64,000 bases of DNA from Tatumella punctata. GTDB lineage: Bacteria; Pseudomonadota; Gammaproteobacteria; Enterobacterales; Enterobacteriaceae. Below, piece by piece: positions 33,423-43,314 of this stretch; within the stretch, counting starts at the first letter, position 1; every line of letters begins with the position of its first letter. The stretch spans positions 160,915 to 224,914 of the forward strand of contig NZ_BAAAFW010000058.1 of the NCBI RefSeq assembly GCF_039523735.1. Reading direction: 5' to 3'. The position numbers were made by a program, and so were the translations under genes. The notes below the pieces were generated by a model. That model saw only the letters and a list, made by a program, of their open reading frames with translations. It did not search any database and was not told the DNA's origin.

Positions 33423-34613
33423 TCAGGGAGATTTATGGCCATCCGGAGACTGAGCGCTATTAAAAAATATATTGATATTCATTTTATTGTCCATGGTATC
33501 GCCATTCAGTGTTCTGACCAGAATCTCACTGCCCAGTTGCTGTAATGACAACACGCCGTCAGGACGAACCCGTTTTATTTTATTCATATTCTGGCTTTCA
33601 TTGACCAGCGCAATAGTTTTGGTGTCTTCACCACCCACTTCTTTGGCCGCCAGTACCACAAAGGCGTTGTCTGCATCATTATCCATCAGGGCAACAATAT
33701 ATTTTGCTTTGGAGGCACCCGCCTGCTCCAGTGTCGCGACAGCAGAAGGATCGCCTTCAATCACATCCGTGGTGGCCGGAAACTGTGTTTTATTTCCCGG
33801 ATAGCAGACAACGGTGACAACACCTCCGGCATCGGTCAGCCCCTGACTGACGCTCTGTGCCAGCGCCGAAGATCCGGTAACGATATAATGATTTTTACGT
33901 ACCACGTGAGAAAACCGCCCTTTGAGAATACGTTGAATATTATGGCTAATCAGCGAACCGGCAACGGATGCAACTGACGCGGCGAAAATAGTGATACCAA
34001 AGATAATGACCGTCAGCGTAAACATACGTGCCATGGTGGTATGGGGAATAATATCGCCAAAACCGACCGTCGACATACAGACCATAACAAAATAAAACGC
34101 GGTCGGAAGATCTTTCACCGGCGGAGTAAACTGGTCACCCAGATATAAGGTGCCCAGCATGCCGTAAACAATCAGCGATAATATACTGACCACCGCGAAA
34201 ATACTGGTACTGCCGAGGCTGTGCTTATCAAAATGGCGCCAGTACACAATCAGGCCGCCAATAGTGAACATGGCATACACAACCTGGCTATGGTTGGTTT
34301 TCAGAATAAAAGCATTCGTCAGTACAATGCAAAACAGTAACAGCAATGAACTGAACCAGGCGATACGGGTACGCATTAACAGAGTAAAGGCCATACAAAA
34401 CAGGACCAGGCCTATCATAAATCTGGGGATATCCATGGTTTCCAGGAAGCTCAGCGTCTCCTGCCATGAATGAAAATCCCTGAATTTTTCCGGTGCATTC
34501 AGCAACACCCGCTCAAGGATAGGGCTGAGCATCAGATACCCGTTATGCGCCACCATCAGTGCCAGACAATAAACAGCAATCATCGGGCTTTTCAGAATTT
34601 TAATAATCTTCAT
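33423..34613 (-). CDS. kch: Kch-type potassium channel with RCK domain
   Basis: 396 residues, against 417 for E. coli Kch. About six hydrophobic segments are followed by a pore helix and selectivity filter (MSTVGFGDIIP) and then by a cytoplasmic RCK/TrkA-N domain (about 235-390; HYIVTGSSALAQSV, MDNDADNAFVVLAAKE, GSEILVRTLNG). Parallels with Kch are close (SDNDADNAFVVLSAKD, GSEILARVLNG in E. coli). The filter reads TVGFGD where E. coli has TVGYGD; Phe is found in other functional potassium channels. No internal Met start like that of E. coli, which yields a separate RCK protein, was checked. It is a single gene with its own terminator. Confidence 0.88.
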   Translation of the reverse strand: MKIIKILKSPMIAVYCLALMVAHNGYLMLSPILERVLLNAPEKFRDFHSWQETLSFLETMDIPRFMIGLVLFCMAFTLLMRTRIAWFSSLLLLFCIVLTNAFILKTNHSQVVYAMFTIGGLIVYWRHFDKHSLGSTSIFAVVSILSLIVYGMLGTLYLGDQFTPPVKDLPTAFYFVMVCMSTVGFGDIIPHTTMARMFTLTVIIFGITIFAASVASVAGSLISHNIQRILKGRFSHVVRKNHYIVTGSSALAQSVSQGLTDAGGVVTVVCYPGNKTQFPATTDVIEGDPSAVATLEQAGASKAKYIVALMDNDADNAFVVLAAKEVGGEDTKTIALVNESQNMNKIKRVRPDGVLSLQQLGSEILVRTLNGDTMDNKMNINIFFNSAQSPDGHKSP

Positions 34614-34816
34614 CTGCTCCCCGGGCCTGTCCGGTTAAAAGTCGTCGGGTACCGTATTCCGCTACCACAGAACACAAAAATTTATCTAATCAATACCAGA
34701 CTACGGAGAATCTCAGGAACTGCAATGTAAAAAACGTTCTCAAATATGTGGGTGTTCCGTACCGGGGGGAGGATTCAGGTGACAGGACGGCAGCGGAAGG
34801 CAGAGTGGCGGGGAGT

Positions 34817-34846
34817 TATCCGCCCGCAAAAGATGTCGGGCGGATA
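34817..34846 (-). terminator. Hairpin downstream of glmS
   Basis: A perfect 10-bp stem (TATCCGCCCG with CGGGCGGATA) with a 10-base loop, eight bases after the glmS stop. There is no T-run after it on the minus strand, so it may stabilise the mRNA end or terminate weakly. Confidence 0.5.
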
Positions 34847-34853
34847 CTGTTAT

Positions 34854-36680
34854 TTACTCAACGGTTACCGATTTTGCCAGGTTGCGTGGCTGATCGACAT
34901 CCGTGCCTTTAATTAAGGCAATATGATACGACAGTAATTGCAGCGGAATAGTATAAAACACCGGTGCCAGTACTTCTTCCACATGAGGGAGCTGAATGAT
35001 TTTCATATTCGGGCTGTCGGTGAAACCGGCATCCTGATCAGCAAATACATACAGTTGTCCGCCCCGGGCGCGCACTTCTTCGATATTAGATTTCAGCTTT
35101 TCCAGTAACTCATTATTTGGCGCAATAATGATGACCGGCATATCAGCATCCACCAGTGCCAGCGGACCATGTTTCAGTTCTCCGGCGGCATAAGCTTCAG
35201 CATGGATATAAGAGATTTCTTTCAGTTTCAGCGCACCTTCCATCGCGATCGGGTACTGATCGCCGCGTCCCAGAAACAGGGCATGGTGTTTATCTGAAAA
35301 TCCTTCTGCCAGTGCTTCGATCTGTTTGTCATGTGACAGGATTTGCTCAATCCGGCTGGGCAGCGCCTGCAGGGCATGAACGATATCATGTTCAACCTGT
35401 TCTGGCTGGCCATTCAGCCTTGCCATCTGAGCCACCAGCATCAGCAGTACTGTCAGCTGGGTGGTAAAGGCTTTGGTCGAGGCCACACCAATTTCGACCC
35501 CGGCTTTGGTCATCAGTGCCAGGTCAGATTCGCGTACCAGTGAGGAACCCGCCACATTACAAATGGCCAGTGAGCCAAGATAACCCAGTTGCTTAGACAG
35601 ACGCAGTGCCCCGAGGGTATCTGCAGTTTCGCCGGACTGTGACAAGGTGATCAGCAGACTGTTTTTCCGTACCACCGATTTCCGGTAGCGGAATTCAGAG
35701 GCAATTTCAACATCACAGGGGATCCCTGCCAGCGACTCAAACCAGTAGCGGGCCACCAGCCCTGAATTATAAGACGTACCACAGGCCACAATCTGAATAT
35801 GTTCAGCCTGGCTGAGCAGCTGTTCCGCATCCGGCCCTAATTCACTCAGGTCCACAACCCCCTGATGAAAACGTCCCTGCAGGGTATTTTTCACCGCCAT
35901 CGGCTGCTCATAAATTTCTTTCTGCATGTAATGGCGATAGAGGCCTTTATCACCGGCATCATACTGGGCAGAAGATTCAATTTCCGGACGGCTAACCGGC
36001 TCACCGTCAGCGAAAATATTCACCGACCGCCGGGTGACCTCAGCAACATCACCTTCTTCCAGGTAGATAAAACGCCGGGTAACCGGCAACAACGCCAGCT
36101 GATCAGACGCGATAAAGTTTTCTCCGACACCACAACCAATCACCAGCGGGCTGCCTGAACGGGCCGCGACCAGAACCGAAGGATCGTTACTGTCCATGAT
36201 CACCATACCGTAAGCACCACGCAGTTGCTTAATCACCCGCTGAACAATTTCACGCAGGCTGCCGCCACGTTTTTGCTCGTCATTAATCAGATGGGCAACC
36301 ACTTCGGTATCTGTTTCAGAGACAAACGTATAGCCCAGAGCCTTAACCTTTACCCGTAGCTCTTCATGGTTCTCAATAATACCGTTATGCACCAGTACAA
36401 TATTACCGGAGACATGGGGATGTGCATTCTGTTCTGAAGGCTCTCCGTGCGTCGCCCATCGGGTATGAGCAATACCGGTTCCCCCGGGCAATGGCTGCTG
36501 TGCAGCAGCCTCTGCCAGTGCCTGAACCTTACCCACACGCCGCAGACGGATCATCTCGCCCGGTTGGTTAACAACGGCCAGGCCTGCTGAATCATAACCA
36601 CGGTATTCCAGGCGGCGTAAGCCTTCCAGCAGAATTTCCGCAATATCACGTTGTGCAACTGCACCCACTATTCCACACAT
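34854..36680 (-). CDS. glmS: Glutamine-fructose-6-phosphate aminotransferase
   Basis: 608 residues from the ATG at 36680, so that Cys follows the start Met (MCGIVGAV); after Met removal this Cys is the essential N-terminal nucleophile. A longer frame reaching 36794 is not compatible with that chemistry. The glutaminase domain spans about 1-240 (HTRWATHGEPSEQNAHPH, SETDTEVVAH) and two SIS isomerase domains follow (CGTSYNSGL, LSQSGETADTLGALR, C-terminal PRNLAKSVTVE). It makes glucosamine-6-phosphate, the first committed step to UDP-GlcNAc and the cell wall. It follows glmU in the same order as E. coli, where GlmZ small RNA activates it. Confidence 0.97.
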   Translation of the reverse strand: MCGIVGAVAQRDIAEILLEGLRRLEYRGYDSAGLAVVNQPGEMIRLRRVGKVQALAEAAAQQPLPGGTGIAHTRWATHGEPSEQNAHPHVSGNIVLVHNGIIENHEELRVKVKALGYTFVSETDTEVVAHLINDEQKRGGSLREIVQRVIKQLRGAYGMVIMDSNDPSVLVAARSGSPLVIGCGVGENFIASDQLALLPVTRRFIYLEEGDVAEVTRRSVNIFADGEPVSRPEIESSAQYDAGDKGLYRHYMQKEIYEQPMAVKNTLQGRFHQGVVDLSELGPDAEQLLSQAEHIQIVACGTSYNSGLVARYWFESLAGIPCDVEIASEFRYRKSVVRKNSLLITLSQSGETADTLGALRLSKQLGYLGSLAICNVAGSSLVRESDLALMTKAGVEIGVASTKAFTTQLTVLLMLVAQMARLNGQPEQVEHDIVHALQALPSRIEQILSHDKQIEALAEGFSDKHHALFLGRGDQYPIAMEGALKLKEISYIHAEAYAAGELKHGPLALVDADMPVIIIAPNNELLEKLKSNIEEVRARGGQLYVFADQDAGFTDSPNMKIIQLPHVEEVLAPVFYTIPLQLLSYHIALIKGTDVDQPRNLAKSVTVE

Positions 36681-36698
36681 ATTTTTTAATCCTGACGT

Positions 36699-36716
36699 TA
36701 TGGCGTATTCGCCATA
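36699..36716 (-). promoter_or_regulatory. Stem-loop in the glmS leader
   Basis: TATGGCG (36699-36705) pairs with CGCCATA (36710-36716) around a four-base loop, about 20 bases before the glmS start. In E. coli the glmS leader forms an inhibitory hairpin opened by GlmZ. Whether this hairpin plays that part depends on finding a GlmZ homologue outside the window. Confidence 0.35.
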
Positions 36717-36844
36717 GAGATTGTCATCTGACCTGATGTTCCGTCGCGACGGATCCCCCGAGCCTTGCAGAGAATGGGGGTTATTATTTGTCACAGCCTG
36801 TCCGGTGCCGGTCTGTGCCGGCTGGCCGGGAAATATCAGATAAT

Positions 36845-38215
36845 TTATTTTTTTACCGGCCGCAGCCAGTCAGCTTTTACACTTTGTTGCTTTGGATTAT
36901 AAACCAGCGCTTCATGGTTTATATCTTTCATTACTGTGGTTCCCGCCGCAATAGTCACCCCGTCAGCGACCGATACCGGGGCAATAAACTGGCTGTCAGA
37001 CCCGACAAACACATTATCACCGATAATGGTTTGTGATTTATTCTGCCCGTCATAATTACAGGTAATCGTCCCGGCACCAATATTGACTCCGGCGCCGATC
37101 TGCGCATCGCCCAGGTAGGTTAAATGGCCGGCTTTTGAACCGCTACCCAGTGCCGATTTTTTAATTTCGACAAAGTTACCCACATGAACTTGTTCAGCTA
37201 ACGAGGTACCTGGCCTCAGGCGGGCAAAAGGCCCCACAGTACAGGCACTTTCCAGCCGGGCATCTTCAATGACGGAATAAGGACTGATTTCACAGCCATC
37301 ACCGATCACGCTGTTTTTAATAATACATCCGGCACCGATTTTCACTCCATTGCCGAGCGTAACCTTACCTTCAAGGATCACATTAATATCAATGCTGACA
37401 TCGCGGCCATGTTGCAGCTGCCCGCGTAAATCAAAACGTGCCGGATCGCTTAACATAACCCCGGCCAGCAAGAGTTTATCCGCCGACTGACGCTGATAGA
37501 TCCGTTCCAGGGTTGCCAGTTGTTGCCGGTTATTAACCCCTTCCGTTTCACTGCTGTTTTGCGGATGAACGGCGGCAATACGGCACCCTTGCTGGTGGGC
37601 CATCGCGATAATATCAGTAATATAATACTCTTTCTGGGCATTATTGTTGGTCAGTTTAGCCAGCCAGCGCCGCAGATCACCACCATTGGCCAGCAGGATA
37701 CCGGTATTAATTTCGTTGATAGCCAGCTGCTGCGGGCTGGCATCTTTCTGTTCGACAATCCCGGTAATTTCGCCGTTTTCACGGACAATGCGGCCATAAC
37801 CGAACGGATTATCCAGTACCACTGTCAGCAATCCGATGCCACCTGCGGGTTTCTGCAGACGTAACTGTTGTAATGTCTGCTCAGAGATCAGCGGGACATC
37901 ACCGTATAACATCAGAATATCTTCATCATCAGTAAAGAAAGGGGCTGCCTGTTGCATAGCATGGCCGGTACCCAGCTGCTCAGCCTGTTCAACCCAGTGT
38001 AATATCGGGTCATTAAGGGTGTTTTTCAATAACTCACCACCATGACCATACACCAGGTATATATTATCCGCACCCAGCCCCTTTGCCGCATCAATCACAT
38101 GCTGCACCATAGGTTTTCCGGCCAGCTGATGGAGCACTTTCGGGAGATCCGAATACATCCGGGTCCCCTTACCGGCAGCAAGGATCACCACACTCATTTT
38201 TTTATCTGCCATCAT
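36845..38215 (-). CDS. glmU: Bifunctional N-acetylglucosamine-1-phosphate uridyltransferase / acetyltransferase
   Basis: 456 residues as in E. coli (the start could be either Met of the initial MMADKKMSVV). The N-terminal pyrophosphorylase domain has LAAGKGTRMYSDLPKVLH, QLGTGHAMQQA and LYGDVPL. From about residue 250 a left-handed parallel beta-helix of hexapeptide repeats carries the acetyltransferase, with GPFARLRPG, KAGHLTYLGDA and NIGAGTITCNYDG. It makes UDP-GlcNAc from glucosamine-1-phosphate for peptidoglycan and LPS. It heads the glmUS unit, with the gap to glmS containing the glmS leader. Confidence 0.97.
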   Translation of the reverse strand: MMADKKMSVVILAAGKGTRMYSDLPKVLHQLAGKPMVQHVIDAAKGLGADNIYLVYGHGGELLKNTLNDPILHWVEQAEQLGTGHAMQQAAPFFTDDEDILMLYGDVPLISEQTLQQLRLQKPAGGIGLLTVVLDNPFGYGRIVRENGEITGIVEQKDASPQQLAINEINTGILLANGGDLRRWLAKLTNNNAQKEYYITDIIAMAHQQGCRIAAVHPQNSSETEGVNNRQQLATLERIYQRQSADKLLLAGVMLSDPARFDLRGQLQHGRDVSIDINVILEGKVTLGNGVKIGAGCIIKNSVIGDGCEISPYSVIEDARLESACTVGPFARLRPGTSLAEQVHVGNFVEIKKSALGSGSKAGHLTYLGDAQIGAGVNIGAGTITCNYDGQNKSQTIIGDNVFVGSDSQFIAPVSVADGVTIAAGTTVMKDINHEALVYNPKQQSVKADWLRPVKK

Positions 38216-38368
38216 CTGCCATCACTTTTATTTAATCGGGTAAAGCAAAGAGTATACAGTATAAGGATACCTGACTGCATAATCTGCCCGCGGGCTGCTC
38301 TCTGCGGAGACAGGATGCTGAGCCGCTGTTTCAGGAGATTATCCGCTCCCTGGCCGGATCAGGCACAT

Positions 38369-38405
38369 AAAAAAAGCCGGTAAGCTTCCACTTACCGGCT
38401 TTTTT
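38369..38405 (-). terminator. Terminator of the atp operon
   Basis: GCCGGTAAG (38376-38384) pairs with CTTACCGGC (38391-38399) around a six-base loop, flanked by A-runs on the left and T-runs on the right, so the stem can extend and work in either direction. It is 15 bases beyond the atpC stop. Confidence 0.9.
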
Positions 38406-38419
38406 GCAGCGTAATGATC

Positions 38420-38839
38420 TTACATCACTTTCCTGGTCAGTTCGATGACGCGCAGTTTAGCAATAGCTTTCGCCAGTTCAGCAGAGGCCTGAGCATAGTC
38501 CACATCACCGTGGCTTTTGTTCATATGATCTTCTGCTTTACGTTTTGCTTCCAGAGCACGTGCTTCGTCCAGATCCTCACCACGGATGGCTGTATCAGCC
38601 ATAACCGTAACACTTTCGGGCTGAACTTCCAGAATCCCCCCGGAGAGATAAATAAACTCTTCGTGGTTATTCTCTTTAACGATACGAACCATACCAGGTT
38701 TGATGGCAGTCAGAAGTGGTGCGTGACCGTGGAAAATCCCCAGCTCACCTTCACTTCCTGACACCTGGATATGCTGTACACTGCCGGCAAACATTTGTTG
38801 TTCAGCGCTGACAACATCCAGGTGATAACTTTTAGCCAT
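38420..38839 (-). CDS. atpC: ATP synthase F1 epsilon subunit
   Basis: 139 residues, the usual length. The N-terminal beta-sandwich has YHLDVVSAEQQMFAG and GELGIFHGHAPLLTAIKPG, and the C-terminal helical hairpin has DLDEARALEAKRKAEDH. It is part of the central stalk, couples rotation to catalysis and can inhibit ATP hydrolysis. It is the last gene of the atp operon, 24 bases after atpD, followed by a strong terminator. Confidence 0.97.
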   Translation of the reverse strand: MAKSYHLDVVSAEQQMFAGSVQHIQVSGSEGELGIFHGHAPLLTAIKPGMVRIVKENNHEEFIYLSGGILEVQPESVTVMADTAIRGEDLDEARALEAKRKAEDHMNKSHGDVDYAQASAELAKAIAKLRVIELTRKVM

Positions 38840-38863
38840 ATCAATCCTCCCGGGAAACTGAAA

Positions 38864-40261
38864 TTACAGTTTCTTCGCTTTTTCTACAGCTTCGTCGATG
38901 GAACCAACCATGTAGAACGCTTGCTCAGGCAGATGGTCAAACTCACCGTCCATAATGCCTTTGAAGCCACGGATGGTATCTTTCAGAGAAACGTATTTAC
39001 CTGGTGCACCGGTAAAGATTTCTGCGACGAAGAATGGCTGAGACAGGAAACGCTGAATTTTACGTGCACGGGACACCAGCAGTTTGTCGTCTTCAGACAG
39101 TTCATCCATACCCAGAATCGCGATGATATCTTTCAGTTCCTGGTAACGCTGTAACAGAGACTGTACGCCACGCGCAATATCATAGTGCTCCTGACCCACA
39201 ATCATCGGATCCAGCTGACGGCTGGTGGAATCCAGCGGGTCAACCGCAGGGTAAATACCCAGTGATGCGATCTGGCGGCTCAGAGTCACCGTTGAGTCCA
39301 GGTGAGCAAAGGTGGTTGCCGGAGACGGGTCAGTCAGGTCATCCGCAGGTACATACACTGCCTGTACGGAAGTGATAGAACCGGTTTTGGTTGACGTGAT
39401 ACGTTCCTGCAGTACACCCATCTCTTCTGCCAGTGTTGGCTGATAACCTACCGCAGAAGGCATACGACCCAGCAGTGCTGATACTTCAGTACCGGCCAGG
39501 GTATAACGATAGATGTTATCGACAAACAGCAGAACATCACGGCCTTCGTCACGGAATTTTTCAGCCATAGTCAGACCGGTCAGCGCAACACGCAGACGGT
39601 TTCCTGGTGGCTCGTTCATCTGGCCATACACCAGAGCAACTTTATCCAGAACGTTAGACTCGGTCATTTCGTGGTAGAAGTCGTTACCTTCACGGGTACG
39701 CTCACCCACCCCTGCAAATACAGAGTAACCGGAGTGTTCAATTGCGATGTTACGGATAAGTTCCATCATGTTGACGGTCTTACCTACACCCGCACCACCG
39801 AACAGACCTACTTTACCGCCTTTAGCAAACGGACAAATCAGGTCGATAACCTTGATGCCTGTTTCCAGCAGTTCGGTGGAGTTAGCCAGTTCTTCGTAGC
39901 TTGGTGCTGCACGGTGAATAGAGTTTACTTCAACGGTGCTGCCATCTTCGTTCTGCAGATCGCCTTTCATATCGATAGGCTGACCCAGAACGTTCATGAT
40001 ACGGCCCAGAGTAGCTTTACCTACCGGTACCTGAATCGGTTTTTGCAGATCGGTCACCTTAAGGCCACGTTTCAGGCCGTCAGAAGTACCCATTGCAATC
40101 GTACGAACAACACCACCGCCCAGCTGCTGCTGAACTTCCAGCACCAGACGGTTATCACCATTTTCAACCTCAAGGGCGTTGTACACCTGTGGTACAGCGT
40201 CCTGAGGGAACTCGACGTCAACTACGGCGCCGATAATCTGGACAATCTTTCCAGCTGCCAT
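38864..40261 (-). CDS. atpD: ATP synthase F1 beta subunit
   Basis: 465 residues, catalytic subunit. The P-loop GGAGVGKTV is near residue 155, followed by GERTREGNDFY (catalytic Glu), ALTGLTMAEKFRDEG and the Walker B stretch VLLFVDNIYR. It is nearly identical to E. coli AtpD, except for a short insertion at DLQNEDGSTVEVN (about residues 110-122) that makes it about five residues longer. Located between atpG and atpC. Confidence 0.98.
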   Translation of the reverse strand: MAAGKIVQIIGAVVDVEFPQDAVPQVYNALEVENGDNRLVLEVQQQLGGGVVRTIAMGTSDGLKRGLKVTDLQKPIQVPVGKATLGRIMNVLGQPIDMKGDLQNEDGSTVEVNSIHRAAPSYEELANSTELLETGIKVIDLICPFAKGGKVGLFGGAGVGKTVNMMELIRNIAIEHSGYSVFAGVGERTREGNDFYHEMTESNVLDKVALVYGQMNEPPGNRLRVALTGLTMAEKFRDEGRDVLLFVDNIYRYTLAGTEVSALLGRMPSAVGYQPTLAEEMGVLQERITSTKTGSITSVQAVYVPADDLTDPSPATTFAHLDSTVTLSRQIASLGIYPAVDPLDSTSRQLDPMIVGQEHYDIARGVQSLLQRYQELKDIIAILGMDELSEDDKLLVSRARKIQRFLSQPFFVAEIFTGAPGKYVSLKDTIRGFKGIMDGEFDHLPEQAFYMVGSIDEAVEKAKKL

Positions 40262-40291
40262 CTTGAATCCTCTACCTAATTCGTTACCTGG

Positions 40292-41158
40292 TTAAACCGC
40301 GGAGGCCCCCGAGACGATCTCGGTAAGTTCCTGGGTGATGCTGGCCTGGCGGGCTTTGTTGTAAACCAACTGAAGCTCTTTGATAAGCTCGCCACCGTTA
40401 TCGGTTGCCGCTTTCATCGCCACCATACGTGCTGCCTGCTCGCTGGCCAGGTTCTCTACAACACCCTGATAAACCTGAGACTCGACGTAACGACGCAGCA
40501 GAGTATCCAGCAGCGCTTTCGGATCGGGTTCGTACAGGTAATCCCATGTTTTCTTCTTCAGTTCTTCATTATCTTCTGCTGGCGGTAACGGCAGCAGCTG
40601 ATTGAGCACCGGAGTCTGGGACATGGTGTTGTTAAATTTATTACTGACAACATAAAGCTTGTCGATCCGGCCTTCATCGTAAGCCTGCAGCATCACTTTT
40701 ACCGGGCCAATCAGATCAGACAGTGCAGGCTTATCGCCCAGACCGTTTACCTGAGCCACGATATCCGCGCCTGCGGCACCGAAGAAAGACAGGCCTTTGG
40801 AACCGATAATGGCCAGTTCACTCTGAACGCCTTTATCAGACCATGCTTTCATATCTGCCAGCAATTTCTTGAACAGGTTAATGTTCAAACCACCACAAAG
40901 CCCGCGGTCAGTAGATACGACCAGATAGCCGACGCGCTTAACGTCACGCTCTTCCAGGTAAGGGTGCTTGTATTCCAGATTCCCTAACGCTAAGTGACCA
41001 ATCACTTTGCGAATGGTTTCTGCATACGGACGGCTGGCCGCCATGCGTTCCTGCGTTTTACGCATTTTGGAGGCGGCGACCATTTCCATCGCTTTGGTGA
41101 TTTTCTGCGTATTCTTTACGCTTCCAATCTTACTACGTATTTCTTTTGCGCCGGCCAT
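40292..41158 (-). CDS. atpG: ATP synthase F1 gamma subunit
   Basis: 288 residues. It forms the rotating central shaft; N- and C-terminal helices make the coiled coil (KEIRSKIGSVKNTQKITKAM and the closing ARQASITQELTEIVSGA), with STDRGLCGGLN between. Spacing to atpA is 52 bases, as in other enterobacterial operons. Confidence 0.97.
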   Translation of the reverse strand: MAGAKEIRSKIGSVKNTQKITKAMEMVAASKMRKTQERMAASRPYAETIRKVIGHLALGNLEYKHPYLEERDVKRVGYLVVSTDRGLCGGLNINLFKKLLADMKAWSDKGVQSELAIIGSKGLSFFGAAGADIVAQVNGLGDKPALSDLIGPVKVMLQAYDEGRIDKLYVVSNKFNNTMSQTPVLNQLLPLPPAEDNEELKKKTWDYLYEPDPKALLDTLLRRYVESQVYQGVVENLASEQAARMVAMKAATDNGGELIKELQLVYNKARQASITQELTEIVSGASAV

Positions 41159-41210
41159 GAGCTTCTCCTCAAAGTCAGGCGGCCTGCCATTTCAGGCAAG
41201 CCGCAAGACA

Positions 41211-42752
41211 TTACCAGGACTGAGTTGCTTTAAACGAATCGAGCAGCGCTTTTAACTTCGCTTCGATTTCGCCATTAAAGTTACCCGCTTGGTTGATTTC
41301 CTGCATCAGTTCAGCGTGTTCACGCTCAGCGAATGACAGCAGAGAAGACTCAAAGCTGAGGATTTTAGCAACCTCAACATCGCCCAGGTAACCGCGCTCA
41401 ACCGCAAACAGGACCAGGCCCTGCTGAGCAACAGACATCGGTGCATACTGCTTCTGCTTCAGCAGTTCAGTGACTTTCTGACCGTGTTCCAGTTGCTTAC
41501 GGGTAGCATCATCCAGATCTGACGCGAACTGAGAGAACGCCGCCAGTTCACGATACTGTGCCAGAGCGGTACGGATACCCCCGGACAGTTTCTTGATGAT
41601 TTTCGTCTGTGCTGCACCACCTACACGGGATACAGAGATCCCCGGGTTAACAGCCGGACGGATACCGGAGTTAAACAGGTTAGATTCCAGGAAGATCTGA
41701 CCATCTGTAATCGAAATTACGTTAGTCGGAACGAACGCAGAAACGTCACCCGCCTGAGTTTCAATGATAGGCAGAGCTGTCAGAGAACCGGTTTTACCTT
41801 TCACTGCACCTTTAGTGAATGCTTCAACGTACTCAGCATTTACGCGTGATGCACGCTCCAGCAGACGGGAGTGGAGGTAGAAAACGTCACCAGGGAATGC
41901 TTCACGGCCTGGCGGACGACGCAGCAGCAGTGAAATCTGACGGTAAGCAACAGCCTGTTTTGACAGGTCATCATAAACGATCAGAGCATCTTCACCGCGG
42001 TCACGGAAGTATTCACCCATCGCACAACCGGCATAAGGTGCCAGGTATTGCAGGGCTGCAGACTCGGAAGCAGAGGCAACCACCACGATGGTGTTCGCTA
42101 ATGCGCCGTGCTCTTCCAGTTTACGTACCACGTTAGAAATAGTGGACGCTTTCTGGCCGATAGCAACATAGACACATTTAATGCCTGAATCACGCTGGTT
42201 GATGATGGCATCGATAGCCATCGCTGTTTTACCTGTCTGACGGTCACCGATGATCAGCTCACGCTGACCACGTCCGACCGGGATCATGGAGTCAACAGCT
42301 TTATAACCGGTCTGAACAGGCTGATCGACTGACTGACGATCGATAACACCCGGTGCAATAACTTCTACAGGAGAGAAGCCATCGTTATCCACAGGGCCTT
42401 TACCGTCAATTGGCTCACCCAGGGTGTTAACAACACGCCCCAGTAAACCACGACCAACCGGTACTTCCAGAATACGGCCAGTACATTTCACTTTCATGCC
42501 TTCGGCAAGATCCATGTATGGGCCCATAACCACTGCACCTACAGAGTCACGCTCCAGGTTCAGTGCGATAGCGTAACGGTTACCCGGCAGGGCAATCATC
42601 TCACCCTGCATTACATCGGCCAGGCCGTTGATGCGGATGATACCGTCACTTACAGAAACAATAGTACCTTCATTGTGAGCTTCGCTCACCACATTGAACT
42701 GAGCAATGCGCTGCTTGATCAGTTCGCTGATTTCGGTGGAATTCAGTTGCAT
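41211..42752 (-). CDS. atpA: ATP synthase F1 alpha subunit
   Basis: 513 residues, the same length as E. coli AtpA. The P-loop GDRQTGKTA is near residue 170, and the arginine-finger region lies in SISRVGG-type sequence (ISVSRVGGAAQT). The start MQLNSTEISELIKQRI is conserved. It is the non-catalytic nucleotide-binding partner of beta in the F1 hexamer. Fourteen bases separate it from atpH. Confidence 0.98.
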   Translation of the reverse strand: MQLNSTEISELIKQRIAQFNVVSEAHNEGTIVSVSDGIIRINGLADVMQGEMIALPGNRYAIALNLERDSVGAVVMGPYMDLAEGMKVKCTGRILEVPVGRGLLGRVVNTLGEPIDGKGPVDNDGFSPVEVIAPGVIDRQSVDQPVQTGYKAVDSMIPVGRGQRELIIGDRQTGKTAMAIDAIINQRDSGIKCVYVAIGQKASTISNVVRKLEEHGALANTIVVVASASESAALQYLAPYAGCAMGEYFRDRGEDALIVYDDLSKQAVAYRQISLLLRRPPGREAFPGDVFYLHSRLLERASRVNAEYVEAFTKGAVKGKTGSLTALPIIETQAGDVSAFVPTNVISITDGQIFLESNLFNSGIRPAVNPGISVSRVGGAAQTKIIKKLSGGIRTALAQYRELAAFSQFASDLDDATRKQLEHGQKVTELLKQKQYAPMSVAQQGLVLFAVERGYLGDVEVAKILSFESSLLSFAEREHAELMQEINQAGNFNGEIEAKLKALLDSFKATQSW

Positions 42753-42766
42753 ATGCTCCAGTCCCC

Positions 42767-43300
42767 TTAAGACTGCAAGTCGTCTGCCAGACGGTCAAGA
42801 CGGCCACGTACGCTGCCATCAATGACCATGTCACCAGCCTGGATGACTACGCCCGCAATTACAGACTTATCGATTTTGCAATTCAGCTTAACTTTGCGTG
42901 ATAAACGTTTTTCCATCGCAGCACTGATTTTAGCCAGCTGCTCTTCACTCAATTGATTGGCTGAAGTTACATCAACCTCTGCAATCGCTTCATAAGCGTC
43001 ACGTAATTGAATGAATTGTTCCAAAACAGCAGGAAGCGCTTTCAAACGTTTATTATTTGCCATTACCTTAATCAGGTTCTGACTATTTTCATCGAGTTGA
43101 TCACCACAGATGGCAATAAAGGTTGATGATACTGTTTCTGGCGCTTTCGCACCGGAAAGAAGTTCAGCAACTTGTTTATCACTTGCAACATCTGCAGAAA
43201 ATGCCAGCATGCTCTGCCAGCGATCAATACTTTGATGCTCAACAGCAAAGTCAAAAGCTGCTTTGGCGTAGGGGCGAGCTACAGTAGTAAATTCAGACAT
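42767..43300 (-). CDS. atpH: ATP synthase delta subunit
   Basis: 177 residues. The N-terminal helical domain (TVARPYAKAAFDFAVEHQ) binds the top of alpha, and the C-terminal part (KLNCKIDKSVIAGVVIQAGD) contacts the b subunits. It links the outer stalk to F1. Fourteen bases from atpF. Confidence 0.96.
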   Translation of the reverse strand: MSEFTTVARPYAKAAFDFAVEHQSIDRWQSMLAFSADVASDKQVAELLSGAKAPETVSSTFIAICGDQLDENSQNLIKVMANNKRLKALPAVLEQFIQLRDAYEAIAEVDVTSANQLSEEQLAKISAAMEKRLSRKVKLNCKIDKSVIAGVVIQAGDMVIDGSVRGRLDRLADDLQS

Positions 43301-43314
43301 CAGCCCCTCCCTCC

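Noticed and set aside
39671..40279. A 202-codon frame antisense to atpD
   Set aside because: It mirrors the codon structure of atpD, has no start signals, and the sense gene is certain.
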